From: Bradyrhizobium retamae
GTDB taxonomy: Bacteria > Pseudomonadota > Alphaproteobacteria > Rhizobiales > Xanthobacteraceae
Assembly (NCBI RefSeq): GCF_001440415.1
Contig: NZ_LLYA01000159.1
Location: forward strand, 248,001 to 312,000
DNA: 64,000 nucleotides
Direction of reading: 5' to 3'
A program made the translations under genes and the position numbers. This document shows, in pieces, positions 34,289 to 42,572 of this stretch. The notes below the pieces were generated by a model. It made no database searches and was not told the origin of the DNA. It saw nothing but the letters and a program-made list of their open reading frames with translations. Positions within the stretch are counted from its first letter, which is position 1; every line of letters starts with the position of its first letter.

Positions 34289-34723
34289 ATGCAACGGATT
34301 ACGATCACGATCGAAGACGAGCTGCTCGCCGAGATCGACGCGGCGGCGGAAGCCCGCGGCTATCAGAACCGCTCCGAGATCATGCGCGATCTGGCCCGCG
34401 CTGGCCTGCAGCAAAGCGCCGAGAACGCCACGCCATCGGGCCAATGCGTCGCCGCACTGGTCTACGTCTACGATCACGCCGCGCGCGACCTCTCAAAACG
34501 GCTGGTACAGAATTTCCACGGCCACCACGATCTGTCGCTGGCGACGCTACATGTGCATCTTGACGACGATTCTTGCATGGAGGTGACGGCGCTAAAGGGT
34601 GCAAGCGGCGAGGTCCGGCAGCTTGCCGATCACATCATCGCCGAGCGCGGCGTGCGCTATGGCCGCGTGGTGATGATCCCGACGGTCTCGGGCAAGAAGC
34701 CCCGGGCGCGCAGGCACGACTGA
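34289..34723 (+). CDS. nikR: Nickel-responsive regulator NikR
   Basis: This 144-residue protein has an N-terminal ribbon-helix-helix domain (residues 1-45, MQRITITIEDELLAEI) and a C-terminal ACT-like tetramerisation domain. The four nickel ligands of E. coli NikR are present with the same spacing: His77, His88, His90 and Cys96 (LHVHLDDDSCMEV). On binding nickel it represses targets. The operator just upstream suggests it controls both itself and the TonB receptor. No nikABCDE genes are in the window. Confidence 0.95.
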   Translation: MQRITITIEDELLAEIDAAAEARGYQNRSEIMRDLARAGLQQSAENATPSGQCVAALVYVYDHAARDLSKRLVQNFHGHHDLSLATLHVHLDDDSCMEVTALKGASGEVRQLADHIIAERGVRYGRVVMIPTVSGKKPRARRHD

Positions 34724-34800
34724 CACTGATCTGGATCAAGGCGCGCGACTGGCTCGCAAGCGATAATCGCCGACCATCTCACGAGACCATTGCCGCGATG

Positions 34801-35076
34801 CTACCGGTCGGAGCGCCCGATCACGTCCATAAGTTCAGCGATCTTTTCTCGCTGGTCGGCCTTGTTGCCGCTGGTGATGGCGTGCTCGACGCAGTGCGCC
34901 ACGTGATCCCGCAACACCTCCTCCTCGACACGCCGCAACGCGGCCCGGACGGCGGAGATCTGGGTGACGATGTCGATGCAGTAACGGTCCTCATCAACCA
35001 TTCGTGACAGGCCGCGGACCTGGCCCTCGATCCGGCTGAGACGTTTCTGACAGGATGCCTTGATGTCTTTTCGCAT
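34801..35076 (-). CDS. csoR: CsoR/RcnR/FrmR family (DUF156) metal-sensing repressor
   Basis: This 91-residue all-helical repressor has Cys33, His58 and Cys62 at exactly the spacing of the Cu(I) ligands of M. tuberculosis CsoR (36, 61, 65), supporting a copper sensor over FrmR (formaldehyde) or RcnR (nickel). It has the family opening SRIEGQVRGLSRMVDEDRYC. It is divergent from the copper ATPase and a palindromic operator lies between them. Copper binding should release the operator. Confidence 0.88.
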   Translation of the reverse strand: MRKDIKASCQKRLSRIEGQVRGLSRMVDEDRYCIDIVTQISAVRAALRRVEEEVLRDHVAHCVEHAITSGNKADQREKIAELMDVIGRSDR

Positions 35077-35084
35077 GCGGCCTA

Positions 35085-35103
35085 TATACCCCTACAGGGT
35101 ATA
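35085..35103. promoter_or_regulatory. CsoR-type operator
   Basis: TATACCC-N5-GGGTATA is a perfect 7-5-7 inverted repeat of the pattern seen at CsoR-family operators. It lies in the 50-base gap between csoR and copA and would control both. Confidence 0.75.
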
Positions 35104-35126
35104 GGTTTCAAGTGCCGGAGATGATG

Positions 35127-37511
35127 ATGAACAACAATGAAAACGCCGATCGAAACGGCGCTTCGAAGGGCGCATGCTGCGGCGCCAGTCACAGCCACCA
35201 CGGTAATCAAGCCGCCGGTGCGGCAACCGTGCGCGATCCCGTTTGCGGCATGACCGTGAACCCCGCGACCAGCAAGCACCGCTTCGACCATCACGGCGAG
35301 ACCTTTCATTTCTGCTCGGCCGGCTGCCGCACCAAATTCGCCGCCGATCCCGTCGCCTATCTCGAGAAGGACAAGAGGCCGAAGGCCGCCGTGCCGGAGG
35401 GCACGATCTACACCTGCCCGATGCACCCCGAGATCCGCCAGGTCGGTCCGGGAAGCTGCCCGATCTGCGGCATGGCGCTGGAGCCGGAGGTGGCAAGCCT
35501 CGATGCGCCGCCCAATCCGGAACTCGCGGACATGACGCGCCGCTTCTGGATCGGCCTCGTGCTTGCGCTGCCGGCCGTCATCCTCGAAATGGGCGGCCAC
35601 CTCGTCGGCGGCCATGGCTGGGTCGACCAGACGCTGTCGAACTGGGTTCAGCTAGCGTTCGCCACCCCGGTCGTGCTCTGGGCCGGCTGGCCATTCTTCG
35701 TGCGGGGCTGGCAGTCGCTGGTAACGCGCAATCTCAATATGTTCACGCTGATCGCGATGGGCACCGGCGTGGCCTATGCCTACAGCGTGATCGGCACCGT
35801 TGCGCCCGGCATCTTCCCGGCCACCTTCCGCGGCCATGGCGGTGCGGTCGCGGTCTATTTCGAAGCGGCGGCGGTCATCACCGTGCTCGTGCTGCTCGGC
35901 CAGGTGCTCGAACTCCGCGCCCGCGAGGCGACGTCAGGCGCGATCAAGGCGCTGCTGCAGCTTGCGCCGAAGACCGCGCGCCGGATCGGCGACGACGGCA
36001 CGGATCATGAGGTCGAAATCGACGCGTTGGCGGTGGGCGACAAGCTGCGGGTCCGACCGGGCGAGAAGGTGCCGGTCGACGGCGTCATCCTCGAAGGCCG
36101 CTCCTCGCTCGACGAAGCCCTGGTAACGGGCGAATCCATGCCGGTCACCAAGGAGCCCGGCAGCAAGGTGATCGCAGGCACGCTCAACCAGTCCGGCGGC
36201 TTCATCATGCGCGCCGACAAGGTTGGCCGCGACACGCTGCTGTCCCAGATCGTGAAAATGGTGGCGGATGCGCAGCGCTCGCGCGCGCCGATCCAGCGGC
36301 TGGCCGATCAAGTTTCCGGCTGGTTCGTGCCCGTTGTCATCGCCGTGGCGCTGATCGCATTCGGTGCCTGGGCCTGGTTCGGACCGGAGCCGCGCATGGC
36401 ATTCGGCCTGGTCGCCGCCGTCAGCGTCCTCATCATCGCCTGCCCCTGCGCGCTCGGCCTCGCCACGCCGATGTCGATCATGGTCGGCGTCGGCCACGGC
36501 GCCCAGGCCGGCGTTCTGATCAAGAACGCCGAAGCGCTGGAGCGCATGGAGAAGGTCGACACGCTGGTGGTCGACAAAACGGGCACGCTGACCGAGGGCA
36601 AGCCGAAGGTGGTCACCATCGTGACGGCCGCGGGATTTGAAGAGGCAGAAATTCTGCGGCTGGCTGCGAGCGTCGAGCGGGCCAGCGAACACCCGCTGGC
36701 CGACGCCATCGTGCGGTCGGCCAAAGAGCGCAATCTCGACATCGGCAAGGTCGAGGCGTTCGATTCGCCGACCGGCAAGGGCGCCACCGGCAAGATCGAC
36801 GGCAAGACCATCGTGCTCGGCAACGCGAACTTCCTGCAGTCCCTCGGCATCGATGCCAGCGCGTTGAACGAACAGGGCGAGCGTCTGCGCGGCGATGGCG
36901 CGACGGTGATCAACATGGCGGTTGATGGCAAGCTTGCGGGATTGTTCGCGATCGCCGACCCCGTGAAGGCATCGACACCTGACGCCCTGAAGGCACTGGC
37001 GGCGGAGGGCATCAAGGTCATCATGCTGACCGGCGACAACAGAACCACGGCGAACGCCGTCGCACGCGGCCTTGGTATCGCCGAGGTCGAGGCGGAAGTG
37101 CTGCCCGATCAGAAGAGCGCGGTGGTCGCAAAACTGCAGAAGGCCGGCAAGATCGTTGCGATGGCCGGCGACGGCGTCAACGACGCGCCGGCGCTCGCCG
37201 CGGCCGAAGTCGGCATCGCGATGGGCACGGGAACGGATGTTGCGATGGAAAGCGCTGGCGTCACTTTGCTGAAGGGCGATCTCGGCGGCATTGTCCGCGC
37301 CCGCCGGCTGTCGCAGGCGACCATGCGCAATATCAGGCAGAACCTGTTCTTCGCCTTCATCTACAACTCCGCCGGCATCCCGATCGCCGCCGGCATTCTC
37401 TATCCGACGTTCGGGCTATTGCTGTCACCGATCATCGCTGCGGCGGCCATGGCGCTATCCTCCGTCAGCGTCGTCGGCAACGCGCTGCGATTGCGGTTGA
37501 CGCGGCTGTAG
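35127..37511 (+). CDS. copA: Copper-translocating P-type ATPase with YHS and heavy-metal-binding domains
   Basis: This 794-residue P1B ATPase exports Cu(I). The N-terminus holds a Cys/His-rich stretch (CCGASHSHH), a YHS domain (about 36-80, DPVCGMTV...HFCSAGC) and a heavy-metal-binding domain (about 94-120, YTCPMHPEIRQVGPGSCPICGM). No classical HMA domain (GMTCxxC) is seen. The core has the CPC ion motif (IIACPCALG, near 440), phosphorylation site DKTGTLT (near 483), HP in SEHPLADA and GDGVNDAPA. The ATG at 35127 has SD GGAG 6 bases upstream. Confidence 0.93.
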   Translation: MNNNENADRNGASKGACCGASHSHHGNQAAGAATVRDPVCGMTVNPATSKHRFDHHGETFHFCSAGCRTKFAADPVAYLEKDKRPKAAVPEGTIYTCPMHPEIRQVGPGSCPICGMALEPEVASLDAPPNPELADMTRRFWIGLVLALPAVILEMGGHLVGGHGWVDQTLSNWVQLAFATPVVLWAGWPFFVRGWQSLVTRNLNMFTLIAMGTGVAYAYSVIGTVAPGIFPATFRGHGGAVAVYFEAAAVITVLVLLGQVLELRAREATSGAIKALLQLAPKTARRIGDDGTDHEVEIDALAVGDKLRVRPGEKVPVDGVILEGRSSLDEALVTGESMPVTKEPGSKVIAGTLNQSGGFIMRADKVGRDTLLSQIVKMVADAQRSRAPIQRLADQVSGWFVPVVIAVALIAFGAWAWFGPEPRMAFGLVAAVSVLIIACPCALGLATPMSIMVGVGHGAQAGVLIKNAEALERMEKVDTLVVDKTGTLTEGKPKVVTIVTAAGFEEAEILRLAASVERASEHPLADAIVRSAKERNLDIGKVEAFDSPTGKGATGKIDGKTIVLGNANFLQSLGIDASALNEQGERLRGDGATVINMAVDGKLAGLFAIADPVKASTPDALKALAAEGIKVIMLTGDNRTTANAVARGLGIAEVEAEVLPDQKSAVVAKLQKAGKIVAMAGDGVNDAPALAAAEVGIAMGTGTDVAMESAGVTLLKGDLGGIVRARRLSQATMRNIRQNLFFAFIYNSAGIPIAAGILYPTFGLLLSPIIAAAAMALSSVSVVGNALRLRLTRL

Positions 37512-37513
37512 TT

Positions 37514-37660
37514 GCGTCATGCGTTCCGTGGCGCGCCGCGTTTGCGGCGTGATGCGCTGCCGTTCCGGTATCCTACTTGCGGCGGGTGGGTCCCGGCTCT
37601 GCGGCGCATCACCCAAGAGGCGCTGCACCGCCTCCGGGACACGGCCTACTCAGGCGGGCG
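37514..37660. repeat. Repeat-rich spacer (family B-like)
   Basis: The spacer after copA contains several short palindromes (GCGCCGCGTTTGCGGCG-type) and the phrase CACCGCCTCCGGGACACGGCC, similar to repeat family B. No coding sequence is supported. Confidence 0.45.
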
Positions 37661-37665
37661 TTGGA

Positions 37666-38604
37666 TCACGCCGCTTTCCCGCGCGGCAATCCGGCGCGTG
37701 CCAGCCCGCCATACAGCGTCTCATCCGGCATTTCCGATTTCAGGATGCCGCGCACCGCGATCAGCTTCTCGACATCTATGCCTGTCGCAAATCCCTTGCT
37801 CTCGCACAGAAACACCAGATCCTCGAACACCACGTTGCCGGTCGCGCCCGGCGCGAACGGGCAGCCGCCGAGGCCGCCGAGCGATCCATCGAGAACGCGC
37901 GCGCCGGAGTCGAGCGCGGCGGAAGCGTTGGCGATCCCCATGCCGCGCGTGTCATGCAGGTGAATGCAGATCGGCTTTCCACTTGCGATCTTCACTGCGC
38001 CAGCGACCAGTTCGCCGACCTGTTTTGGCCCGGCATAGCCGACCGTGTCGGCGATCGCGACCATGTCGACGCCGGTCTCGAACAATTGCTCCGTCAGCCG
38101 CAGCACTTCCGCAGGGTCCACGGGACCTACGATCGAACAACCCAGCGCCATTGAGATCGCGGCGTTCACCACCGGTCTGTGCGCGCTGGCGTCGCGCAAT
38201 TCGCAGAGCCGCCTGACGTTGCCGATCGCTGACACCCGCGACCGATTGGCGTTGGCCTGGCTGTGTTCCTCGGTTGCCGAGACCACGGTTGCCACTTCGG
38301 CCACGCCAGACGCCAGTGCCTCGTTGACGCCACGCTCGTTCAGCGTCAGCGCGATGCCGTAGGCGCCGGGCAGCGACGCCACGGTCCCGATGATGTCGCG
38401 CACATCGGCGAATTGCGGAAACGTCTTTTGCGGCAGGAACGAGCCAACCTCGAAATGCCGCACACCGGCGGCATACTCATCGCGAATCCAGCGCTGCTTG
38501 GCGGATGTGGATGGAAATGTCTTCACGAGCTGCAGGCCGTCGCGCAAGCCGACCTCGCGCAGCACGATCTTGTTGTCGGGATAGATCTCCTGGACACGGG
38601 TCAT
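37666..38604 (-). CDS. Hydroxymethylglutaryl-CoA lyase family protein
   Basis: This 312-residue TIM-barrel lyase has the HMGL motifs: LREVGLRDGLQ near residue 15 (metal and catalytic Arg/Asp), IHLHDTRGMG with the metal histidines, and the catalytic-cysteine loop GGLGGCPFAPGATGNV. HMG-CoA lyase cleaves HMG-CoA to acetyl-CoA and acetoacetate in leucine degradation. Related lyases with other substrates exist, and no other leucine genes are nearby. The ATG at 38604 is preferred over one six codons upstream. Confidence 0.88.
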   Translation of the reverse strand: MTRVQEIYPDNKIVLREVGLRDGLQLVKTFPSTSAKQRWIRDEYAAGVRHFEVGSFLPQKTFPQFADVRDIIGTVASLPGAYGIALTLNERGVNEALASGVAEVATVVSATEEHSQANANRSRVSAIGNVRRLCELRDASAHRPVVNAAISMALGCSIVGPVDPAEVLRLTEQLFETGVDMVAIADTVGYAGPKQVGELVAGAVKIASGKPICIHLHDTRGMGIANASAALDSGARVLDGSLGGLGGCPFAPGATGNVVFEDLVFLCESKGFATGIDVEKLIAVRGILKSEMPDETLYGGLARAGLPRGKAA

Positions 38605-38727
38605 GGCAGCCTCATGCGGCATTGTTCTTGACGGCAGCCTCGCCTCCCCGGGGGGGGGCGGCTCTTGCCGAAGCCCTTGCGGCTATCTACCTCTCGCGAA
38701 GGCTTTTTCACAAGAGGCAGAACCGCC

Positions 38728-39480
38728 ATGTTGGACGCCGCCGTCAAGGCGCTTTCGCAGATCCTGTCGCCGCCGATGCGCACCATCCTGTGGCGCTCGA
38801 TCGGGCTGGCGCTGGTGCTGATTACGGTGCTGGCCGTCGGCTTGCAGCGTGCATTGAGCTGGTTCGCTGAGTACGGCGAAGTCTGGGCCGAGGCGATGCT
38901 CGGCCCGGGCTTCCACACGTCGCTTAATATCCTTTCCTGGGTCATCTCGATCGCGGCCGGCCTTGGCGTCGTGCTGGGCGGGATCTTCCTGATGCCGGCG
39001 GTTACCTCGCTGGTTGCGAGCGTGTTTGTCGATGACGTCGCCGAGCATGTCGAGCGCGAGCATTATCCAGCCGAGCGTCCCGGCGACGCGCTGCCGTTCG
39101 GCGTCGCCATCCCCGAGGGCCTCAAGACGGCGCTGCTCACCATTCTGGTCTATCTGATCGCCCTGCCCTTCGTGCTGTTCGCAGGCGCGGGCTTCCTGAT
39201 CTTCTTCATCGCCACGGCGTGGCTTTTGGGCCGCGAATATTTCGAACTCGCCGCCATGCGCTTTCGCTCGCCGGCGGATGCCAAGGCTATGCGCAAGGAC
39301 CACGCCGCGACCGTGTTCACCGCGGGCCTCTTCATCGCGGCGTTCGTGTCGATCCCGATCGTCAATCTGGCGACGCCGCTATTCGGCATGGCCTTCATGG
39401 TCCACATGCACAAGCGATTATCGGGCCCGCGGCCGGAGTTGATCGAGCCCGCGCGCAAGCCGGGCATGCCGGTGGGGTAA
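38728..39480 (+). CDS. EI24 / CysZ-like membrane protein
   Basis: This 250-residue inner-membrane protein has about four to six hydrophobic segments (LVLITVLAVGLQ, LGVVLGGIFLMPAVTSLVASVF, LLTILVYLIALPFVLFAGAGFLIFF). Family marks are MPAVTSLVASVFVDDVAEHVE and GREYFELAAMR. CysZ relatives transport sulfate, while other EI24 members have unknown roles. The start is preceded by AGAGG. A run of nine G (38,650-38,658) lies upstream. Confidence 0.78.
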   Translation: MLDAAVKALSQILSPPMRTILWRSIGLALVLITVLAVGLQRALSWFAEYGEVWAEAMLGPGFHTSLNILSWVISIAAGLGVVLGGIFLMPAVTSLVASVFVDDVAEHVEREHYPAERPGDALPFGVAIPEGLKTALLTILVYLIALPFVLFAGAGFLIFFIATAWLLGREYFELAAMRFRSPADAKAMRKDHAATVFTAGLFIAAFVSIPIVNLATPLFGMAFMVHMHKRLSGPRPELIEPARKPGMPVG

Positions 39481-39481
39481 T

Positions 39482-39519
39482 CTTCTCCCTCTCCCGCTCT
39501 TGGCGGGGAGAGGGAGAAG
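39482..39519. terminator. Convergent terminator hairpin (family G-like)
   Basis: CTTCTCCCTCTCCCGC pairs with GCGGGGAGAGGGAGAAG with one bulged base, between the convergent EI24 and nth genes. The long near-perfect stem ends both transcripts plausibly, although the tracts after it are not U-rich. Confidence 0.65.
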
Positions 39520-39523
39520 GGAC

Positions 39524-40282
39524 TCACACCGTCTTTTCGGGCCACCGGCACAGATCGTTGATCAAGCACACCTCGCAGCGCGGCTTGCGGGCGAGGCAGG
39601 TATAGCGCCCGTGCAGGATCAGCCAGTGATGGGCGTGCCGCATGAATTCCGGCGGGATCACCTTTTCCAGCCCTAGCTCCACCGCGAGCGGCGAGTTGCC
39701 GGATGCGAGGCCGGTACGATTGCCGACGCGGAACACATGCGTGTCGACGGCCATGGTGTGTTCGCCATAGGCCATGTTGAGCACGACGTTGGCGGTCTTG
39801 CGGCCGGCTCCGGGCAGCGATTCGATTTCAGCGCGGGTGCGCGGCACCTCGCCGCCGAATTCATCAATCAGCTTTTGCGATAGCGCGATGACGTTTTTCG
39901 CCTTGTTGCGGTAGAGCCCGATGGTCCTGATGTAGTCGCGCACCTTGTCTTCGCCGAGCGCCAGCATCTTCTCCGGCGTATCGGCCACCGCAAACAGCGC
40001 GCGTGTCGCCTTGTTGACGCCGGCGTCGGTCGCCTGCGCCGACAGCACCACCGCCACCAGCAGCGTGTAGGGGTTGAGATGTTCGAGCTCGCCCTTCGGC
40101 TCCGGATTGGCCTTGCGAAATCGGCTGAAAGCCTCGTGGATCTCGGCCGGCGTCCAGGGTTTCGGCTTCGGTGCCCTTTTGGTCCGCGCCGGTAACGCCT
40201 TGACGGCCTTCTTCGCCGGTCTATTCGGCTTCGATGGAACACCGGCTTTTTTGGTGCTGAGAGAGCGGATGCTTTTGGCCAT
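39524..40282 (-). CDS. nth: Endonuclease III (DNA glycosylase / AP lyase)
   Basis: This 252-residue base-excision repair enzyme removes oxidised pyrimidines. The helix-hairpin-helix and catalytic Lys162 lie in LPGAGRKTANVVL, Asp180 is in MAVDTHVFRVGNR, and the 4Fe-4S cysteines follow C-x6-C-x2-C-x5-C (CLARKPRCEVCLINDLC). Compared with E. coli (211 residues) there is a 40-residue Lys/Pro-rich N-terminal extension, common in alphaproteobacteria. It is divergent from the DUF2244 gene. Confidence 0.96.
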   Translation of the reverse strand: MAKSIRSLSTKKAGVPSKPNRPAKKAVKALPARTKRAPKPKPWTPAEIHEAFSRFRKANPEPKGELEHLNPYTLLVAVVLSAQATDAGVNKATRALFAVADTPEKMLALGEDKVRDYIRTIGLYRNKAKNVIALSQKLIDEFGGEVPRTRAEIESLPGAGRKTANVVLNMAYGEHTMAVDTHVFRVGNRTGLASGNSPLAVELGLEKVIPPEFMRHAHHWLILHGRYTCLARKPRCEVCLINDLCRWPEKTV

Positions 40283-40304
40283 GATCGGGATATACTGACA
40301 CGCG

Positions 40305-40826
40305 ATGATCGCAAGCAACGACTTTGATCCGGAGCTTGATCAGCCGACGCTGTTTTCGGCGCGGGTGACGCCGCATCGCTCGCTGAACCGCACCGGCTTT
40401 TTGGTGCTGATGACATTCATCAGCGCCGTGAGCTTTGTTGCCGGCACCGCATTTTTGCTGATGGGCGCCTGGCCGGTGATCGGCTTTTTCGGCCTCGACG
40501 CAGTGGTGATCTACTGGGCGTTCCGGGTTAATTTCCGCAGCGCTGATGCCACCGAGGACATCATGGTGACGCCAACGGAGTTGCGCGTCCGGCGGATCAG
40601 CCATCGCGGCCATCTGATGGAATGGTCGTGCAATCCGGTCTGGGTGCAGTTGGAGCAGACCGGCGACCCGGAATTCGGCATCGAGCGGCTTTACCTGGTC
40701 ACCCGCGGCCATCGGGTGTCGATAGGCCAAGTTCTCGGACCCGACGAAAAGGCTAGCTTTGCCAAAGCCTTATTGGCCGCGCTACAGGTCGCCAAGCGTG
40801 GGCCGACCTATAATCCGGTGGCTTGA
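40305..40826 (+). CDS. DUF2244 family membrane protein
   Basis: This 173-residue protein has two adjacent membrane helices (about 30-50 and 52-72) flanked by a cytoplasmic N-terminus (FSARVTPHRSLNRTGF) and a soluble C-terminus (TPTELRVRR...EWSCNPVWV). Function is unknown. The gap to divergent nth is only 22 bases, so the two promoters must overlap the coding ends. The next gene starts 57 bases on. Confidence 0.85.
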   Translation: MIASNDFDPELDQPTLFSARVTPHRSLNRTGFLVLMTFISAVSFVAGTAFLLMGAWPVIGFFGLDAVVIYWAFRVNFRSADATEDIMVTPTELRVRRISHRGHLMEWSCNPVWVQLEQTGDPEFGIERLYLVTRGHRVSIGQVLGPDEKASFAKALLAALQVAKRGPTYNPVA

Positions 40827-40882
40827 GGTGCTTGTCAGAAATCGGGTGGTTTGGAGGCCGCGTGCGCCCTAAATCAGATCCC

Positions 40883-41779
40883 ATGATGATATCAGCCATA
40901 CATGACCAGCGCCTGGCCAAGCCGGGCCACCAGAGCGCCGCGCTGCGCGACTATGACTCGGTGCGCCGCGCCATCGCGTTCATCTCGGAACATTGGCGCA
41001 CGCAGCCGACCATCGAGGCGATGGCGGTTGCCGCCGCCGTGACGCCGGACGAACTGCACCATCTATTCCGCCGCTGGGCCGGACTGACGCCGAAGGCGTT
41101 TATGCAGGCGCTCACTCTGGACCATGCGAAGAGCTTGCTGCGCGATTCCGCGAGCGTGCTCGATGCCGCGCTCGACTCGGGGCTGTCCGGCCCGGGCCGG
41201 CTGCATGATCTCTTCGTCACCCATGAAGCGATGTCGCCGGGCGAATGGAAGAATGGCGGCGCCGGCATGACGCTGAGTTACGGGTTCCATGCTTCGCCAT
41301 TCGGCACGGCCATCGTGATCGCGAGCGAGCGAGGCCTTGCGGGGCTCGCCTTCGCCGACCCCGGCGACGAGCCGACAGCGTTCGCCGACATGAAGCGGCG
41401 CTGGCCGAATGCGACCTATGTCGAGGACCATGACGGCACCGTCGGCCTCGCGCAACGCATCTTTGATACGCGGCTGTGGCGGCCGGACCAGCCGCTGCGC
41501 GTGGTGCTGATCGGCACCGATTTCGAGGTGCGGGTGTGGGAGACGCTGTTGAAGATCCCGATGGGCCGCGCGGTCTGTTATTCCGACATCGCCACCAAGA
41601 TCAAAAGCCCGAAAGCCTCGCGCGCGGTCGGCGCCGCGGTCGGCCGCAACCCGGTTTCCTTCGTGGTGCCCTGCCATCGCGCCCTCGGCAAAGGCGGCGC
41701 GCTAACCGGCTATCACTGGGGCATCACGCGCAAGCAGGCGATGCTCGGCTGGGAAGCGGGGCAGGTCGGATTGCATTGA
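40883..41779 (+). CDS. Ada-like AraC / O6-methylguanine-DNA methyltransferase fusion
   Basis: This 298-residue protein has an N-terminal AraC-type HTH (residues 25-120) and a C-terminal suicide methyltransferase with acceptor Cys264 in the PCHR motif (FVVPCHRALGKGGALTGYHWG). The zinc-bearing N-terminal Ada domain that methylates at Cys38 in E. coli Ada is absent, so sensing of methylphosphotriesters is missing. It repairs O6-methylguanine and may regulate. The start is one of two adjacent ATG codons. Confidence 0.9.
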   Translation: MMISAIHDQRLAKPGHQSAALRDYDSVRRAIAFISEHWRTQPTIEAMAVAAAVTPDELHHLFRRWAGLTPKAFMQALTLDHAKSLLRDSASVLDAALDSGLSGPGRLHDLFVTHEAMSPGEWKNGGAGMTLSYGFHASPFGTAIVIASERGLAGLAFADPGDEPTAFADMKRRWPNATYVEDHDGTVGLAQRIFDTRLWRPDQPLRVVLIGTDFEVRVWETLLKIPMGRAVCYSDIATKIKSPKASRAVGAAVGRNPVSFVVPCHRALGKGGALTGYHWGITRKQAMLGWEAGQVGLH

Positions 41780-41790
41780 CGTCGTACGGT

Positions 41791-41908
41791 GGACAAAGCC
41801 AACGGGTCGCGCGAATGCGCGCCCGATGACAGGCTCCGCGTGCCACCCTTCAGGCTGATGATGCGGATAGATGGTAGGCACGGCGCGAGTGCGCCTTTGC
41901 TCACCCTA
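41791..41908. repeat. Dispersed repeat (family F), copy 2
   Basis: It shares with copy 1 the runs CAAAGCCAACGGGTCGCGCG, GATGACAGGCTCCGCGTGCC and a final hairpin GGTAGGCACGGCGCGA...CCTTTGCTCACC, with a shorter middle. It separates the Ada-like gene from convergent gpmA. Confidence 0.8.
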
Positions 41909-41925
41909 TGCGATTGCGCGTTAAC

Positions 41926-42549
41926 TCACGCCGCCAGATCGAGCTTAGACGCGACCGTCGAATCGGCATTGAGCCGGTAGATCACCGGCGCGCCGGTCGC
42001 GAGTTCGCGCTTCAAGATCTGCTCGGGCGTCAACTTCTCCAGCACCATGATCAGCGCGCGCAGCGAGTTGCCGTGGGCGGCGACCAGCGTGCGCTCGCCG
42101 CGCAGCACGCCAGGCAGGATCTCCTGCACGTAATACGGCAGCGCGCGCGCCAGCGTGTCCTTGAGGCTTTCGCCGCCGGGCGGCGGCACGTCATAGGAGC
42201 GGCGCCAGATCAAGACCTGCTCCTCACCCCATTTCTTGCGGGCGTCATCCTTGTTGAGTCCCGAGAGGTCGCCGTAATCGCGTTCGTTGAGCGCCAGATC
42301 GCATTTGGTCGGCAATCCGGTCTGGCCGATCTCCGCCAGCGCCAGGTCGAGCGTGCGCTGCGCCCGCTTCAGTACCGAGGTAAAGGCGACATCGAACGTT
42401 AATCCCTGCGCCTTGAGCGTGCGGCCGGCCTCTTTTGCTTCCGATACACCGAGTTCGGAGAGGTCGGGATCCTTCCAGCCGGTGAACAGGTTCTTCAAAT
42501 TCCAGTCGCTCTGGCCGTGCCGCACGAGCACGAGAAGACGATCGCTCAT
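41926..42549 (-). CDS. gpmA: 2,3-bisphosphoglycerate-dependent phosphoglycerate mutase
   Basis: This 207-residue glycolytic enzyme interconverts 3- and 2-phosphoglycerate. The phosphohistidine motif is VRHGQSDWN, with NERDYGDLSGLNKD and VAAHGNSLRA also conserved. It is shorter than E. coli GpmA (about 250) but normal for alphaproteobacteria. It lies 23 bases downstream of dapB on the same strand, so co-transcription is likely. Confidence 0.94.
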   Translation of the reverse strand: MSDRLLVLVRHGQSDWNLKNLFTGWKDPDLSELGVSEAKEAGRTLKAQGLTFDVAFTSVLKRAQRTLDLALAEIGQTGLPTKCDLALNERDYGDLSGLNKDDARKKWGEEQVLIWRRSYDVPPPGGESLKDTLARALPYYVQEILPGVLRGERTLVAAHGNSLRALIMVLEKLTPEQILKRELATGAPVIYRLNADSTVASKLDLAA

Positions 42550-42572
42550 TCCAAGATTCCGTTTTTCGATGG

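Noticed and set aside
38650..38658. Run of nine G before the EI24 gene as a phase-variable tract
   Set aside because: It lies outside the chosen coding start and sits in a CCCCGGGG palindrome. One tract alone is not evidence. It is a place to check base calling.
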